Shown: positions 1 to 7,579 of the stretch, piece by piece
Layout: the number at the start of each line of letters is the position of its first letter
Position numbering within the stretch: position 1 is the stretch's first letter
NCBI RefSeq assembly: GCF_000621145.1
Contig: NZ_JHZB01000034.1
Location: 1 to 35,000 of the forward strand
DNA length: 35,000 nt
Direction: 5' to 3'
Origin: Desulfobulbus elongatus DSM 2908
GTDB taxonomy: Bacteria; Desulfobacterota; Desulfobulbia; Desulfobulbales; Desulfobulbaceae
Notes under the pieces: model-generated
What the model was told of the DNA's origin: nothing
The model's database searches: none
Seen by the model: the letters and a program-made list of their open reading frames with translations, nothing else
Translations under genes and position numbers: made by a program

Positions 1-129
1 CATTCATGGTTCAACCGGTTTCGCAAATTGATACCACGATACGAGAAGACAGATCTCTCGTACATTGCACTCAACACATTGGCAGCCGCCATGATTGTCC
101 TGAACAAGGTCATAGTTATTTATAGATAA
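1..129 (+). CDS. IS5-family-like transposase, C-terminal 42 residues (5' end outside window)
   Basis: Frame 1 is open from the window edge to a TAA at 127-129. The peptide begins HSWFNRFRKLIPRYEK and ends AAAMIVLNKVIVIYR. The pattern of W-F-x-R-F-R-K-L followed by R-Y-E and a hydrophobic helix is the typical end of IS5-type DDE transposases, just after the catalytic glutamate region. The DDE residues themselves are outside the window, so activity cannot be judged. No terminal inverted repeat can be confirmed after the stop because the other end is not visible. The gene converges with the unknown gene that ends 3 bases downstream. Confidence 0.6.
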   Translation, partial: HSWFNRFRKLIPRYEKTDLSYIALNTLAAAMIVLNKVIVIYR

Positions 130-132
130 TCA

Positions 133-603
133 CTAAGTTATTTTAAAGTCAGATTGCTTGTAATTTTTTGTCTCTTCCATGTCTTTGTTTTCACTATTAA
201 TCCTAACCAATTCTCTAATAGATTTATTTAGACTTTTCTTGTTTTCAATTGAATGTTGAAGTATTTCTCCTGCTATTAGACCGTGTGCTGATCGTATGTA
301 AAATTCATCTTCAATGGTTTCTTTTCTAACTTTAAGTATATTTTTTGAAAACAAATTCCAATTACCAGTTATATGTATTGCATTTGATAAAAAAATAGAT
401 AAAGACTTGTGAGTATCTGTTAGATTCATACCTTTCTTTTTGCAAAATTCATAATCTGATCCAATAATTGATACCAATGCTTTATGAATATATTCAATTC
501 TTAATTCGTTTGAGTAAGGATATATCATGTAGGAATTAATAATTATTGAATAAAATATTTTATGATTATGTAGCATAAATTCTTTGATATTGTCAGACAT
601 CAT
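133..603 (-). CDS. Hypothetical protein coupled to the integrase
   Basis: A 156-residue protein from an AT-rich gene, rich in Ile, Asn, Lys and Ser. I recognise no family, signal peptide or convincing membrane segment; residues about 105-140 look helical and charged (E-I-L-Q-H-S-I-E-N-K-K). Its ATG (601-603) overlaps the integrase stop by four bases (ATGA, 600-603), so it is probably translated by coupling from the integrase message. A second ATG lies directly after the first, leaving the start uncertain by one codon. Position and composition mark it as cargo of the integrated element. It could be an accessory gene, but no function is assignable from sequence alone. Confidence 0.6.
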   Translation of the reverse strand: MMSDNIKEFMLHNHKIFYSIIINSYMIYPYSNELRIEYIHKALVSIIGSDYEFCKKKGMNLTDTHKSLSIFLSNAIHITGNWNLFSKNILKVRKETIEDEFYIRSAHGLIAGEILQHSIENKKSLNKSIRELVRINSENKDMEETKNYKQSDFKIT

Positions 604-1742
604 TCTGTCCCATTGGCTAAAAGTGATGCTGCAATTTCACCCGCAGTTTGCATGGTATCTGGAAGAAAATGCCCGTATCGTTTAGTCATGGCGGTGCTTT
701 TATGGGTTAAAAGTTCCCCGATCATATCCAATGTGTATTTTCCTGAATTAGCAAGCGTTACAGCATAGTGGTGGCGGAGGCTGTGAAAAATGCGAAATTC
801 AGGCGGTAACTGAGCGGTTTTCTTGATAGGATCAATCGCGCTGCAATCAGTCCGTTTACCTCCTTTAGTGCCTGGAAATAAATATGTTGATCCAGGGTGT
901 TTGTTATCTCGCCAAGCTATTTGTTCCTCAATAATCTCTTTGGCTATGGGATTCATGGGGATAGAGGTTGTTTTTTTGCCTTTAGGATCACGTAACCTTA
1001 TAAGATTAAAATGAAAATCAAGATCAGCGTCTTGAAGTTTAAAAATTTCACCTCTTCGCATTGCCGTGAAATACGCCAACTTTAACATGCGGCAAGCTTC
1101 TTGGTTGTGCCAATGTCTCATAGTGGAAAAAAACCTTTTCACTTCTTCAGGCGTTAAATACTCCACTACTTCATTGTTTCTCTCAGGCATATTGATAGTG
1201 AAAGACAGAGGGGGGCACAAGTCTGCTTTGGAGCCAAAATTAATAAGACGGCGAAGCAGTTCGACAACATTCCATATCGTGCCGTCTGCTTTGCCGTTCA
1301 TGCTGTTTATTAAATCAGCAATGTCGAGCGTGGTGAGGGTTGAGACCTGTCTTTTGCCAAAAAGTGTCTTGAGATGTTTTTCGTATCGGTTTAAGTCGGT
1401 TTTGTAGCCCTTAAGTCGGTCTTTGTTCTTTTCAAAATAAATCTGGGCAATCTCCTCAATATAGCGATTTCGCTTGAAGGCCTCTTCTTTCCGCATTGCT
1501 GCTGTAATGATGGGAGAACCCAGTTGTATTTCCTGTACGAATTGGTTCCGTTTCTCGTTGGCAATCTGGGGGGTAATCCCTTGGCTTTTCCAACCGATTT
1601 TTTCCCAGATCTTCCGGCCGGAGACTTTGAAGGTCACAACAAAGCATTTGTCTGGCTTGCCCTGGAATAACCTAGTTTGACTTTCGTAGTAGTACACTCC
1701 CTCAAATTTATTCTGATATGCGCGGATATATTTGGTTGCCAT
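600..1742 (-). CDS. int: Tyrosine recombinase (phage-type integrase)
   Basis: A 380-residue site-specific recombinase. The N-terminal part (about 1-75) resembles the small arm-binding domain of phage integrases, about 90-175 is a core-binding SAM-like region, and 195-365 is the catalytic domain. The family's catalytic residues are visible: Arg229 in TAMRRGE, His320-x-x-Arg323 in FHSLRHH, His347 in LTHKS and the nucleophile Tyr356 in KRYGHF. It therefore looks intact. The ATG at 1742 follows a purine-rich GAGGCAGGG. The gene reads away from the tRNA fragment at 1968-2013, which is its likely attachment site, and 11-bp direct repeats lie just upstream. Family assignment is secure; the exact subfamily is not. 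Confidence 0.92.
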   Translation of the reverse strand: MATKYIRAYQNKFEGVYYYESQTRLFQGKPDKCFVVTFKVSGRKIWEKIGWKSQGITPQIANEKRNQFVQEIQLGSPIITAAMRKEEAFKRNRYIEEIAQIYFEKNKDRLKGYKTDLNRYEKHLKTLFGKRQVSTLTTLDIADLINSMNGKADGTIWNVVELLRRLINFGSKADLCPPLSFTINMPERNNEVVEYLTPEEVKRFFSTMRHWHNQEACRMLKLAYFTAMRRGEIFKLQDADLDFHFNLIRLRDPKGKKTTSIPMNPIAKEIIEEQIAWRDNKHPGSTYLFPGTKGGKRTDCSAIDPIKKTAQLPPEFRIFHSLRHHYAVTLANSGKYTLDMIGELLTHKSTAMTKRYGHFLPDTMQTAGEIAASLLANGTE

Positions 1743-1810
1743 GACCCTGCCTCTTGTGAACTTTAACCTGATTTAACTCACTTTTATAATGATAAAATTT
1801 TAAAAATTTT

Positions 1811-1832
1811 TCCTACCCTATTCCTACCCTAA
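1811..1832. repeat. Tandem 11-bp direct repeat upstream of the integrase
   Basis: TCCTACCCTAT (1811-1821) is followed directly by TCCTACCCTAA (1822-1832), differing only in the last base. The pair sits between the integrase start and the tRNA-derived attachment site, in an A/T-rich stretch. Short direct repeats in this position are often integrase arm-type sites or excisionase sites; that role is inferred from position only. Confidence 0.5.
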
Positions 1833-1967
1833 TGGCTAAAAAAGATTAAAATTTATTAAACTAGAGAAGATTATACACTCTTGGTTGAAGTTTGCAACAT
1901 GCTGTATTTATGCTACATTAAGTTTTATGAAGCTAGGTTAAACACTTCTTTAATCTGTGGCTATTGT

Positions 1968-2013
1968 GCTCATAACCCGAAGGTCAAAGGTTCAAATCCT
2001 TTCCCCGCTACCA
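1968..2013 (+). other. 3' half of an initiator-type tRNA-Met (CAT), attachment site remnant
   Basis: The segment holds the anticodon loop CTCATAA (1969-1975, anticodon CAT at 1971-1973), the 3' anticodon strand CCCGA (1976-1980), a T-arm AAAGG-TTCAAAT-CCTTT (1986-2002), the acceptor strand CCCCGCT (2003-2009), discriminator A and encoded CCA (2011-2013). CCCGA, three C on the 3' strand of the anticodon stem, is characteristic of bacterial initiator tRNA. No matching acceptor, D-arm or 5' anticodon strand exists upstream, so it is not a functional gene. It begins at the anticodon loop, a common crossover point for integrases, and lies beside one. Confidence 0.8.
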
Positions 2014-2024
2014 AAAAAACACAC

Positions 2025-2060
2025 AAGCCCTTATGGATTCTTTCCATAAGGGCTTTTTTT
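2025..2060 (+). terminator. Rho-independent terminator behind the tRNA fragment
   Basis: A perfect 13-bp stem AAGCCCTTATGGA (2025-2037) / TCCATAAGGGCTT (2043-2055) with a 5-base loop is followed by T to 2060. It lies 11 bases after the CCA of the tRNA remnant and is probably the original tRNA terminator. An A-run on its left side means it could also stop the minus-strand gene ending at 2103. Confidence 0.85.
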
Positions 2061-2102
2061 ATTGAACTATTTCTAACGTGGAGTTCAGTCTGAAACGACT
2101 TG

Positions 2103-2723
2103 TTAACCAAAATTTATATTTCTTAGTATGATTTTCAGCCATAAACTTCCTTGAGGAGTAATCAGCCAGTATAATCCTGCACAATTTAAAATTACTGTAA
2201 TCCAGTAAATTATTCTGAATGATAATTTTTTAGATTTATGTCTCAAAAAACTTTGAGCGATCGCCGCACCGGGCCAACCACCCAACAGAGCTATTGTGTG
2301 CAAGGTGTTCTCCTGGGTTCTCCATGTGCCCAATTCTGCCGCGTTTTTGTCTTTAGCATACATTAGGAAAGCTAGAATGCTAAGTGTAGAATAAATTCCA
2401 ACGATAATGTTTGGAATGTAGTTATGACTATGAAGAAAGTAAATTACACATCCAAAAGAAATGAAAACAAATATAGAAAATATTTTTTGTCTGATTTCGC
2501 GATCATTATTTTTATGACCACGCAAAGGAAATACTTCAGTAGCACATTTTCGGCCCTTTGTATCTGTGTTTAATATATAATTGACTTCTAGTCCTTTAAT
2601 TGGCTTTTTGTGTATTCTGCTATAGTCGTTGATGTGTAAGAATATATCTTTATCACCATCCTTTGGCGTAATAAATCCGTACCCTTTTTCTTCGTTCCAG
2701 TTGGATATAGTGCCGATTTTCAT
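2103..2723 (-). CDS. Cold-shock domain plus DUF1294 membrane protein
   Basis: A 206-residue two-part protein. Residues 1-65 form a cold-shock nucleic-acid-binding fold, with the RNP-like stretches KGYGFITP and DIFLHIND. The remainder is hydrophobic, with about four membrane segments (roughly 82-97, 104-122, 143-160 and 173-200) and the DUF1294 pattern ALLGGWPGA. This CSD-DUF1294 architecture is a recurrent family of unknown precise function, presumed an inner-membrane protein with a cytoplasmic RNA/DNA-binding head. The gene is AT-rich like the element to its left, suggesting separate acquisition, although it lies outside the inferred attachment site. No clear Shine-Dalgarno precedes the ATG. 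Confidence 0.85.
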   Translation of the reverse strand: MKIGTISNWNEEKGYGFITPKDGDKDIFLHINDYSRIHKKPIKGLEVNYILNTDTKGRKCATEVFPLRGHKNNDREIRQKIFSIFVFISFGCVIYFLHSHNYIPNIIVGIYSTLSILAFLMYAKDKNAAELGTWRTQENTLHTIALLGGWPGAAIAQSFLRHKSKKLSFRIIYWITVILNCAGLYWLITPQGSLWLKIILRNINFG

Positions 2724-2780
2724 TTTAATCTTTAAATGGTTAACAGTAAAATTAGGCCAATTTTTTACTTCGGGTAACTA

Positions 2781-3213
2781 GCCGGATTATTGGTTTAATG
2801 ATACAAAGAAGCGCAATGCCCGGTCAAGGAAATAGTCTCACGATTTTCAGTAGTTCGAGCTGTGTTATGATTCTTGAATGTTTGTGTGGTCGCTTAATTC
2901 TGCTGAATGGGCACACGCAGCTTCCTTGCAAGCGGTTTGGGACCATTTTACAATGCCATGCTGTGACGTCCGGCGCCCATGAGTGGCCGCGGTCGCCTTT
3001 CCTTCGCCATTCCTGAAACAACCCTGGTTCGGAACAATGCACGGTCAGCCTTCCGGCACGGGTATTCCTGTTGAGCGCATCACCGGTTCGGTCGAGCGGG
3101 TCACCTTCCACAGCGAGGAGTCCGGCTTCTGCGTGCTCCGGATCAAGGTCACGGGCAAGCGCGGTCTGGTCACGGTGGTCGGCAGCGCGGCATCTCTCAC
3201 CTTCGGCGAGTTC
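2781..3213 (+). repeat. Direct repeat copy 1: recD2 upstream region plus first 59 codons
   Basis: This segment aligns with 5040-5529. Both start GCCGGATT, share blocks throughout the non-coding part with several indels (copy 2 is about 57 bases longer) and are identical over a run just before the start codon. In the coding part, 156 of 177 positions are identical by my hand count, with no indel. Identity stops abruptly at 3213 (GGCGAGTTC), inside what is codon 59 of recD2. The two copies flank the permease gene. Confidence 0.85.
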
Positions 3214-3285
3214 ATGTCGCGCGCGTCTCCCCACTTGCCGGCGCCGATGAAGTTGTCGGCGTTGACGGATTTGACGGAGCAATAA
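3037..3285 (+). pseudogene. Truncated 5' fragment of recD2
   Basis: From ATG 3037 the frame matches intact RecD2 residues 1-59 (for example [20 protein letters not shown]) and then diverges into 23 unrelated codons before a stop at 3285. It lacks the helix-hairpin-helix region and every helicase motif, so it cannot work as a helicase. Eleven of the 59 shared residues differ from the intact copy, mostly replacements rather than silent changes, as expected for a fragment no longer under selection. Its 3' end overlaps the last codons of the convergent permease gene. Confidence 0.8.
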
Positions 3286-4792
3286 AGAGCAGCGCCGAAA
3301 CTATCAGATAACCTAGTGCCACCTGCTGTGACAGATCGGTCGAGAAATGCCAGGGAAGGTAGATGCCACCGGCCGGCGCCGCCGAATGAATGAGGCCAAA
3401 CAGCGTGCAAACGGCGCAGAGCGCGGCATAAACGGCGGCGCTGCGGGTCTTGCCGTCGATCAGGTCGGCCAGCAACCCGCCCCAGAGGATGGCGGTGAGG
3501 ATGAAACCATGCCCCACCAGGCCAAGCACTTCAAGTTCGCCAGTGACCGAGACGGGCGTGGCAGCGACGCCCAATTTCTCGATCAGGCTTTCGGCGTTGG
3601 TCAGTGCCAGATAGCTGATGGACGGGATCATGGCGAAGACCACGGCCTGAGCGTGGCGGCGCGGGGACTCGACAAAAGCCTGCGCCACGATCTCGATACC
3701 GACGAACAGGAGGACGGGAGTGATGACCGCCTCCGGGATCGCCTCGATCACGAACTGGAAGATGCCGAGCACGCCGCCGATGCCGATGAAAAGGCCGGTC
3801 GCCAGCGTATAGGCGGCCCGTCCACCCATTGCCTTGTAAGCAGGATGGCCGATGTAGGGGGTGGTCTGCGCCACGCCGCCGCAAAGAGCGGCGACCATGG
3901 TGGACAGCGCTTCGGTCAGGAGGATGTCGCGCGTCCTGTATTCGTCGCCGGCGACGCGGGCGCTCTCGGTGTTGTTGATGCCGCCCAGGATGGTGACCAG
4001 CGCGAAGGGGAAGGCGATGGGCAGATAGGTGAAGGCGATGCCCAGGCCGTGCACGAACTCCAGGGTCGGCACAGGGGCGGCGGGATGGAGTGCGAAAGAG
4101 GGCATGGCAGCGTTCGCGAGGCCGAAGAGCCCAAAGGCAACGGAGCCGTAGTAAAGCGCGCAGCCGAGCAGCACCGCCCCGAGCGCCCCCGGCATTCCCA
4201 GCGGCAGCCGCCGCCGGGCCAGGAAGGCATAGAAGATGACCCCCAGGGAAGCGACCCCCGCGACCGGCGCGGAGAAGATCTTCATCAAGGGAAAGAAGGC
4301 GAGCAGCGTGACGCCGATGCCGGCGAGCGAGCCCAGAAGCCCCGCCTGCGGGATGTGCCGCCGCACCCATTCGCCGCAAAAAGAGAGCGCCAGCTTGAGC
4401 ACCCCGATAATCATCAGCGTGGCCATACCCACCTGCCAGGCTGCCACAGGGTCTTTGGTTTCGAGAAAGACCGGGCCGATGACGGCGGAAGTGATGCCGA
4501 TGGAAGACGGCGTGTCCAGCCCCAGCGGCATCGCCGTGACATCGGTGCGCCCCGTCCGCTTTGCCAGACGGAACGCGAGCCAGGTGTAGGCGACATCGCC
4601 AACCAGCACCCCCAGCGCGGTGCCGGGAATCATCAACGTGAAGATACTGTCGAGCGGATAGGCGAAGACACCGGCAAGGATGCTGGTGAGGATCACCAGG
4701 TTGCTGATGTTGTCGAGGATGAGACCGAAGAAGGCGTTCAAATCCCCCCATTGCGCCCACTGGTAGCCACGGTAACGAAACGGCGTTGTCAT
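3212..4792 (-). CDS. NCS2/AzgA-like purine or pyrimidine permease
   Basis: A 526-residue integral inner-membrane protein with about 12-14 hydrophobic segments, related to the nucleobase-cation symporter-2 (uracil/xanthine/guanine permease) group. Visible family-like features are an N-terminal QWGDLNAFFGLILDN helix, the conserved GGINNTESARVAGDEY, and VITPVLLFVGIEIVAQAF. The start chosen is ATG 4792 (MTTPFRYRGY), which has AGGGGGCA just upstream; a longer frame to 4870 adds an unconvincing polar leader. The substrate cannot be read from sequence. The stop codon (3212-3214) lies at the junction with the recD2-derived repeat, so the last residues (PSNPSTPTTSSAPASGETRAT) may have been altered by the rearrangement. 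It stands alone, with no purine-metabolism neighbour. Confidence 0.82.
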   Translation of the reverse strand: MTTPFRYRGYQWAQWGDLNAFFGLILDNISNLVILTSILAGVFAYPLDSIFTLMIPGTALGVLVGDVAYTWLAFRLAKRTGRTDVTAMPLGLDTPSSIGITSAVIGPVFLETKDPVAAWQVGMATLMIIGVLKLALSFCGEWVRRHIPQAGLLGSLAGIGVTLLAFFPLMKIFSAPVAGVASLGVIFYAFLARRRLPLGMPGALGAVLLGCALYYGSVAFGLFGLANAAMPSFALHPAAPVPTLEFVHGLGIAFTYLPIAFPFALVTILGGINNTESARVAGDEYRTRDILLTEALSTMVAALCGGVAQTTPYIGHPAYKAMGGRAAYTLATGLFIGIGGVLGIFQFVIEAIPEAVITPVLLFVGIEIVAQAFVESPRRHAQAVVFAMIPSISYLALTNAESLIEKLGVAATPVSVTGELEVLGLVGHGFILTAILWGGLLADLIDGKTRSAAVYAALCAVCTLFGLIHSAAPAGGIYLPWHFSTDLSQQVALGYLIVSALLFIAPSNPSTPTTSSAPASGETRAT

Positions 4793-5352
4793 GATTGCCC
4801 CCTGATCGGTTAAAATGGCAAAACCCTGCAACAAAAGCGCCTCGCGGGCACGGGCGCGAAGGCCGGGCAAACCGCATACCCATTCCCGGCGCCTGCCATC
4901 GGCCTTTCAATAGCCCGACCTTGGTTAACGTGGCCGGCCCCGGAACGCCCCGCCGTCACCCCCCCCCAAAAAAAAAACGACCAGCGGATTGATTCTATTG
5001 GCAGAATGAGGCCACCTTCCGTTTTAGACAACTGACTTGGCCGGATTTGTTGATTTGAGGATACAGAGGAGCGCGATACTCGGTCAATGAAATAGTCCTG
5101 CGATTTTCGTTAGTTCAAGCTGAGTTGTGATTTTTGGGATTCTGATGAATGGGGCCAGGAGTCGAGCAGCCTGCGCTATGCCGGATGGCAACAAGCAACC
5201 TTCTTGCAAACTGCTTTCAGCCATTTCCTGTACCTGCAGGGGTGCGGAACGGGCAAAATACCGATACAATGCCATGCGGTGACGACCGGCATCCATGAGT
5301 GGGCGCGGGCGTCTTTCCCTCACCATTCCTGAAACAACCCTGGTTCGGAACA
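4793..5352. other. Intergenic region between divergent permease and recD2
   Basis: No credible gene. The left part (4793-5039) holds a run of nine C followed by ten A at 4959-4977 with no accompanying stem. The right part (from 5040) is the non-coding portion of direct-repeat copy 2 and must contain the recD2 promoter, but I see no clear -35/-10 pair. Confidence 0.6.
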
Positions 5353-5529
5353 ATGCACGATCAGCCTCCCAGCACGGACACCCCTGTTGAGCGCATCGCC
5401 GGTTCGGTCGAGCGGGTCACCTTCCACAGCGAGGAGTCCGGTTTCTGCGTGCTCCGGATCAAGGTCAAGGGCAAGCGCGACCTAGTCACGGTGGTCGGCA
5501 GCGCGGCGGCCATCACGCCGGGCGAGTTC
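5040..5529 (+). repeat. Direct repeat copy 2: recD2 upstream region plus first 59 codons
   Basis: The intact counterpart of the repeat at 2781-3213. It includes the upstream region and codons 1-59 of the full recD2 gene. Non-coding portions differ by indels, the larger one around 5145-5255; the 30-odd bases just before the start codon are nearly identical in both copies. Confidence 0.85.
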
Positions 5530-7545
5530 GTCGAGTGCGTGGGCATCTGGCAGAACGACAGGACCCACGGCGTGCAGTTCAAGGCCTCGCAGTTGCGAAC
5601 CGTTCCCCCGACCACCCTGGAAGGTATCGAGAAGTACCTGGGTTCAGGCATGGTCAAGGGAATCGGCCCCCATTACGCCAAAATCCTGGTCAAGGCCTTC
5701 GGCGTCGACGTGTTCACCGTGATCGAGGAGACGCCGGAACGCCTGCTGACCCTTCCGGGCATCGGCAGGAAACGGACGGACAGGATCATTGCCGCCTGGG
5801 CCGAGCAGAGGGCGATCCGGGAGATCATGGTTTTCCTCCATTCCCATGGCGTGGGCACCGGCCGCGCGGTCAGGATCTACAAGGTCTACGGCGACGAGGC
5901 CGTGGCCAAGGTCATGGAGAATCCCTACCGGCTGGCCCTCGACATCCACGGCATCGGCTTCAAAACCGCCGACATCATCGCCGGCCGGCTCGGCATCGCT
6001 CCCGATTCATTGATTCGCGTCCAGGCCGGCGTGCGCCACGTCCTGCAGGAATTGTCCGCCGACGGCCATTGCGCCGCGCCCCACGAGGTCCTGGTCAAAA
6101 AGTCGGTCGAACTCCTGGCCATCGCCGGCGAAACCCTGGCAGAGGCCATCCGGGAGGAGGTACGCCAGGAAAACCTGGTGATGGAAGAGATCGACGGCGT
6201 TTCCTGCCTGTTCCTGACGCCGCTGCACCGGGCCGAGGTCGGCGTGGCGAGCGGCATCGGGCGGATTCTGGGCGGGCCGCCGCCTTGGGGCCGGATCGAT
6301 GCCGACAAGGCGCTCCCCTGGGTGGAGGAACAGACGGGCCTGAGCCTGTCGCCGTCGCAGAAGGATGCCGTGCGGCTCGCCCTTGCCAGCAAGGCGCTCA
6401 TCATCACCGGCGGGCCGGGGACCGGCAAGACGACGCTGGTCAACGGCATCCTCAATATCCTGGCCGCCAAGCAACTCGGCATCCTGCTGGCCGCGCCGAC
6501 CGGCCGCGCGGCCAAGCGGATGAGCGAGACCACCGGCCGGGAAGCCAAGACCATCCACCGTCTGCTGGAATTCGATCCGCAAAGCTTCGGCTTCAAGCGG
6601 AACAGGGAGCACCCGCTCGACGCCGACCTGCTCGTCATCGACGAGTCGTCCATGGTGGATGTGGTGCTGATGAACAAGCTGCTGGCGGCGGTGCCGGACC
6701 GGGCCGCGCTCGTGCTGGTGGGCGACGTGGACCAGTTGCCGTCGGTCGGTCCCGGCGCGGTGCTGGCCGATCTCATGGCCTCCGGCGCGGTGCCGACCGT
6801 GCGGCTGACCGAGATCTTCCGCCAGGCGGCCACCTCGCAGATCGTCGTCAACGCCCACCGGATCAACCGCGGCGAGATGCCGCTCAACAACAAAACCGAG
6901 GGGCTGTCCGACTTCTACTTCGTCGCGGCGGCAACCCCGGAGGAGATCCACGCCAAACTGCTGCAGGTGGTTGCCGAGCGCATCCCGAAGCGGTTCGGGC
7001 TGCACCCGGTGCGGGACGTGCAGGTGCTCACCCCCATGAACCGGGGCGGCCTGGGGGCGCACGCCCTGAACGCCGAGTTGCAGAAGGTCCTGAACGGCAA
7101 CGGCGAGCCGCGGGTGACCCGCTTCGGCACCACCTATTCGCCGGGCGACAAGATCATCCAGACCGTGAACAACTATACCAAGGAGGTCTTCAACGGCGAT
7201 ATCGGCCGGATTGTGGAGATCGACCCCGAAGAGAACCTGCTGAGGGCCGAGTACGACGGCAGAACGGTTGAATACGAATTCGGCGAACTGGACGAGGTGG
7301 CGCTGGCCTATGCCACCACCATCCACAAGAGCCAGGGGTCGGAATACCCCGCCGTGGTCATTCCCCTGGCGATGCAGCACTACCTGCTGCTGGAGCGGAA
7401 CCTGCTCTATACCGCCGTGACCCGGGGCAGGAAACTGGTGACCATCATCGGCCAGCCGAAGGCCCTGGCCATGGCCGTCAGAAATCGCAACGTCCGTCGA
7501 AGGCTGACCAACCTGAAGGCCCGTTTGGCCGCCGAGGGGGGATGA
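5353..7545 (+). CDS. recD2: RecD2-type ATP-dependent DNA helicase
   Basis: A 730-residue SF1B 5'-3' DNA helicase of the RecD2 family found in bacteria without a dedicated RecBC partner, implicated in repair and replication-fork maintenance. The N-terminal OB-like region (1-85) is followed by a helix-hairpin-helix area (about 100-210, with [12 protein letters not shown] and [10 protein letters not shown]). The motor carries Walker A GGPGTGKT (353-360), motif Ia [13 protein letters not shown], Walker B LLVIDESS with Glu431, motif [15 protein letters not shown], and near the C terminus [11 protein letters not shown] and YTAVTRGRK. Length is normal and all motifs look intact. ATG 5353 is preferred because it aligns with the family start; an in-frame upstream ATG at 5299 adds an unlikely leader. 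It converges with the kinase gene at 7580. Confidence 0.95.
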   Translation: MHDQPPSTDTPVERIAGSVERVTFHSEESGFCVLRIKVKGKRDLVTVVGSAAAITPGEFVECVGIWQNDRTHGVQFKASQLRTVPPTTLEGIEKYLGSGMVKGIGPHYAKILVKAFGVDVFTVIEETPERLLTLPGIGRKRTDRIIAAWAEQRAIREIMVFLHSHGVGTGRAVRIYKVYGDEAVAKVMENPYRLALDIHGIGFKTADIIAGRLGIAPDSLIRVQAGVRHVLQELSADGHCAAPHEVLVKKSVELLAIAGETLAEAIREEVRQENLVMEEIDGVSCLFLTPLHRAEVGVASGIGRILGGPPPWGRIDADKALPWVEEQTGLSLSPSQKDAVRLALASKALIITGGPGTGKTTLVNGILNILAAKQLGILLAAPTGRAAKRMSETTGREAKTIHRLLEFDPQSFGFKRNREHPLDADLLVIDESSMVDVVLMNKLLAAVPDRAALVLVGDVDQLPSVGPGAVLADLMASGAVPTVRLTEIFRQAATSQIVVNAHRINRGEMPLNNKTEGLSDFYFVAAATPEEIHAKLLQVVAERIPKRFGLHPVRDVQVLTPMNRGGLGAHALNAELQKVLNGNGEPRVTRFGTTYSPGDKIIQTVNNYTKEVFNGDIGRIVEIDPEENLLRAEYDGRTVEYEFGELDEVALAYATTIHKSQGSEYPAVVIPLAMQHYLLLERNLLYTAVTRGRKLVTIIGQPKALAMAVRNRNVRRRLTNLKARLAAEGG

Positions 7546-7579
7546 CGGGAGCAGGAACGGCGGGCGACGGCACGCCGGC

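Larger units (their letters stand above)
1..2013. mobile_element. Right end of an integrated element (island or prophage) at a tRNA-Met gene
   Basis: This stretch is visibly AT-rich against the GC-rich remainder and carries a transposase tail, an unknown protein, a tyrosine integrase and, at its right edge, a 3' half tRNA with no 5' half. Integrases of this family commonly recombine into the 3' part of tRNA genes. The half tRNA keeps its CCA end and is followed by a terminator, so the sequence to its right is most simply the original host downstream flank, and the element extends left beyond the window, where an intact tRNA copy is expected. The right boundary is well placed; the left boundary is not visible. 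Confidence 0.65.

Noticed and set aside
1881-2093. Open frame and possible complete tRNA around 1960-2013
   Set aside because: No 5' acceptor, D-arm or anticodon 5' strand can be drawn upstream of 1968, so only a 3' half tRNA exists, and the short frame crossing it is chance.
3347-4813. 488-codon plus-strand frame antisense to the permease
   Set aside because: Composition is Asp/Gly/Gln/Arg-rich as typical of GC-rich antisense frames, with no family signature; the opposite strand encodes a clear membrane transporter.
5535-7271. 578-codon frame overlapping recD2
   Set aside because: It is a +2 shadow rich in Arg, Gly and Pro; recD2 has all helicase motifs in the other frame.
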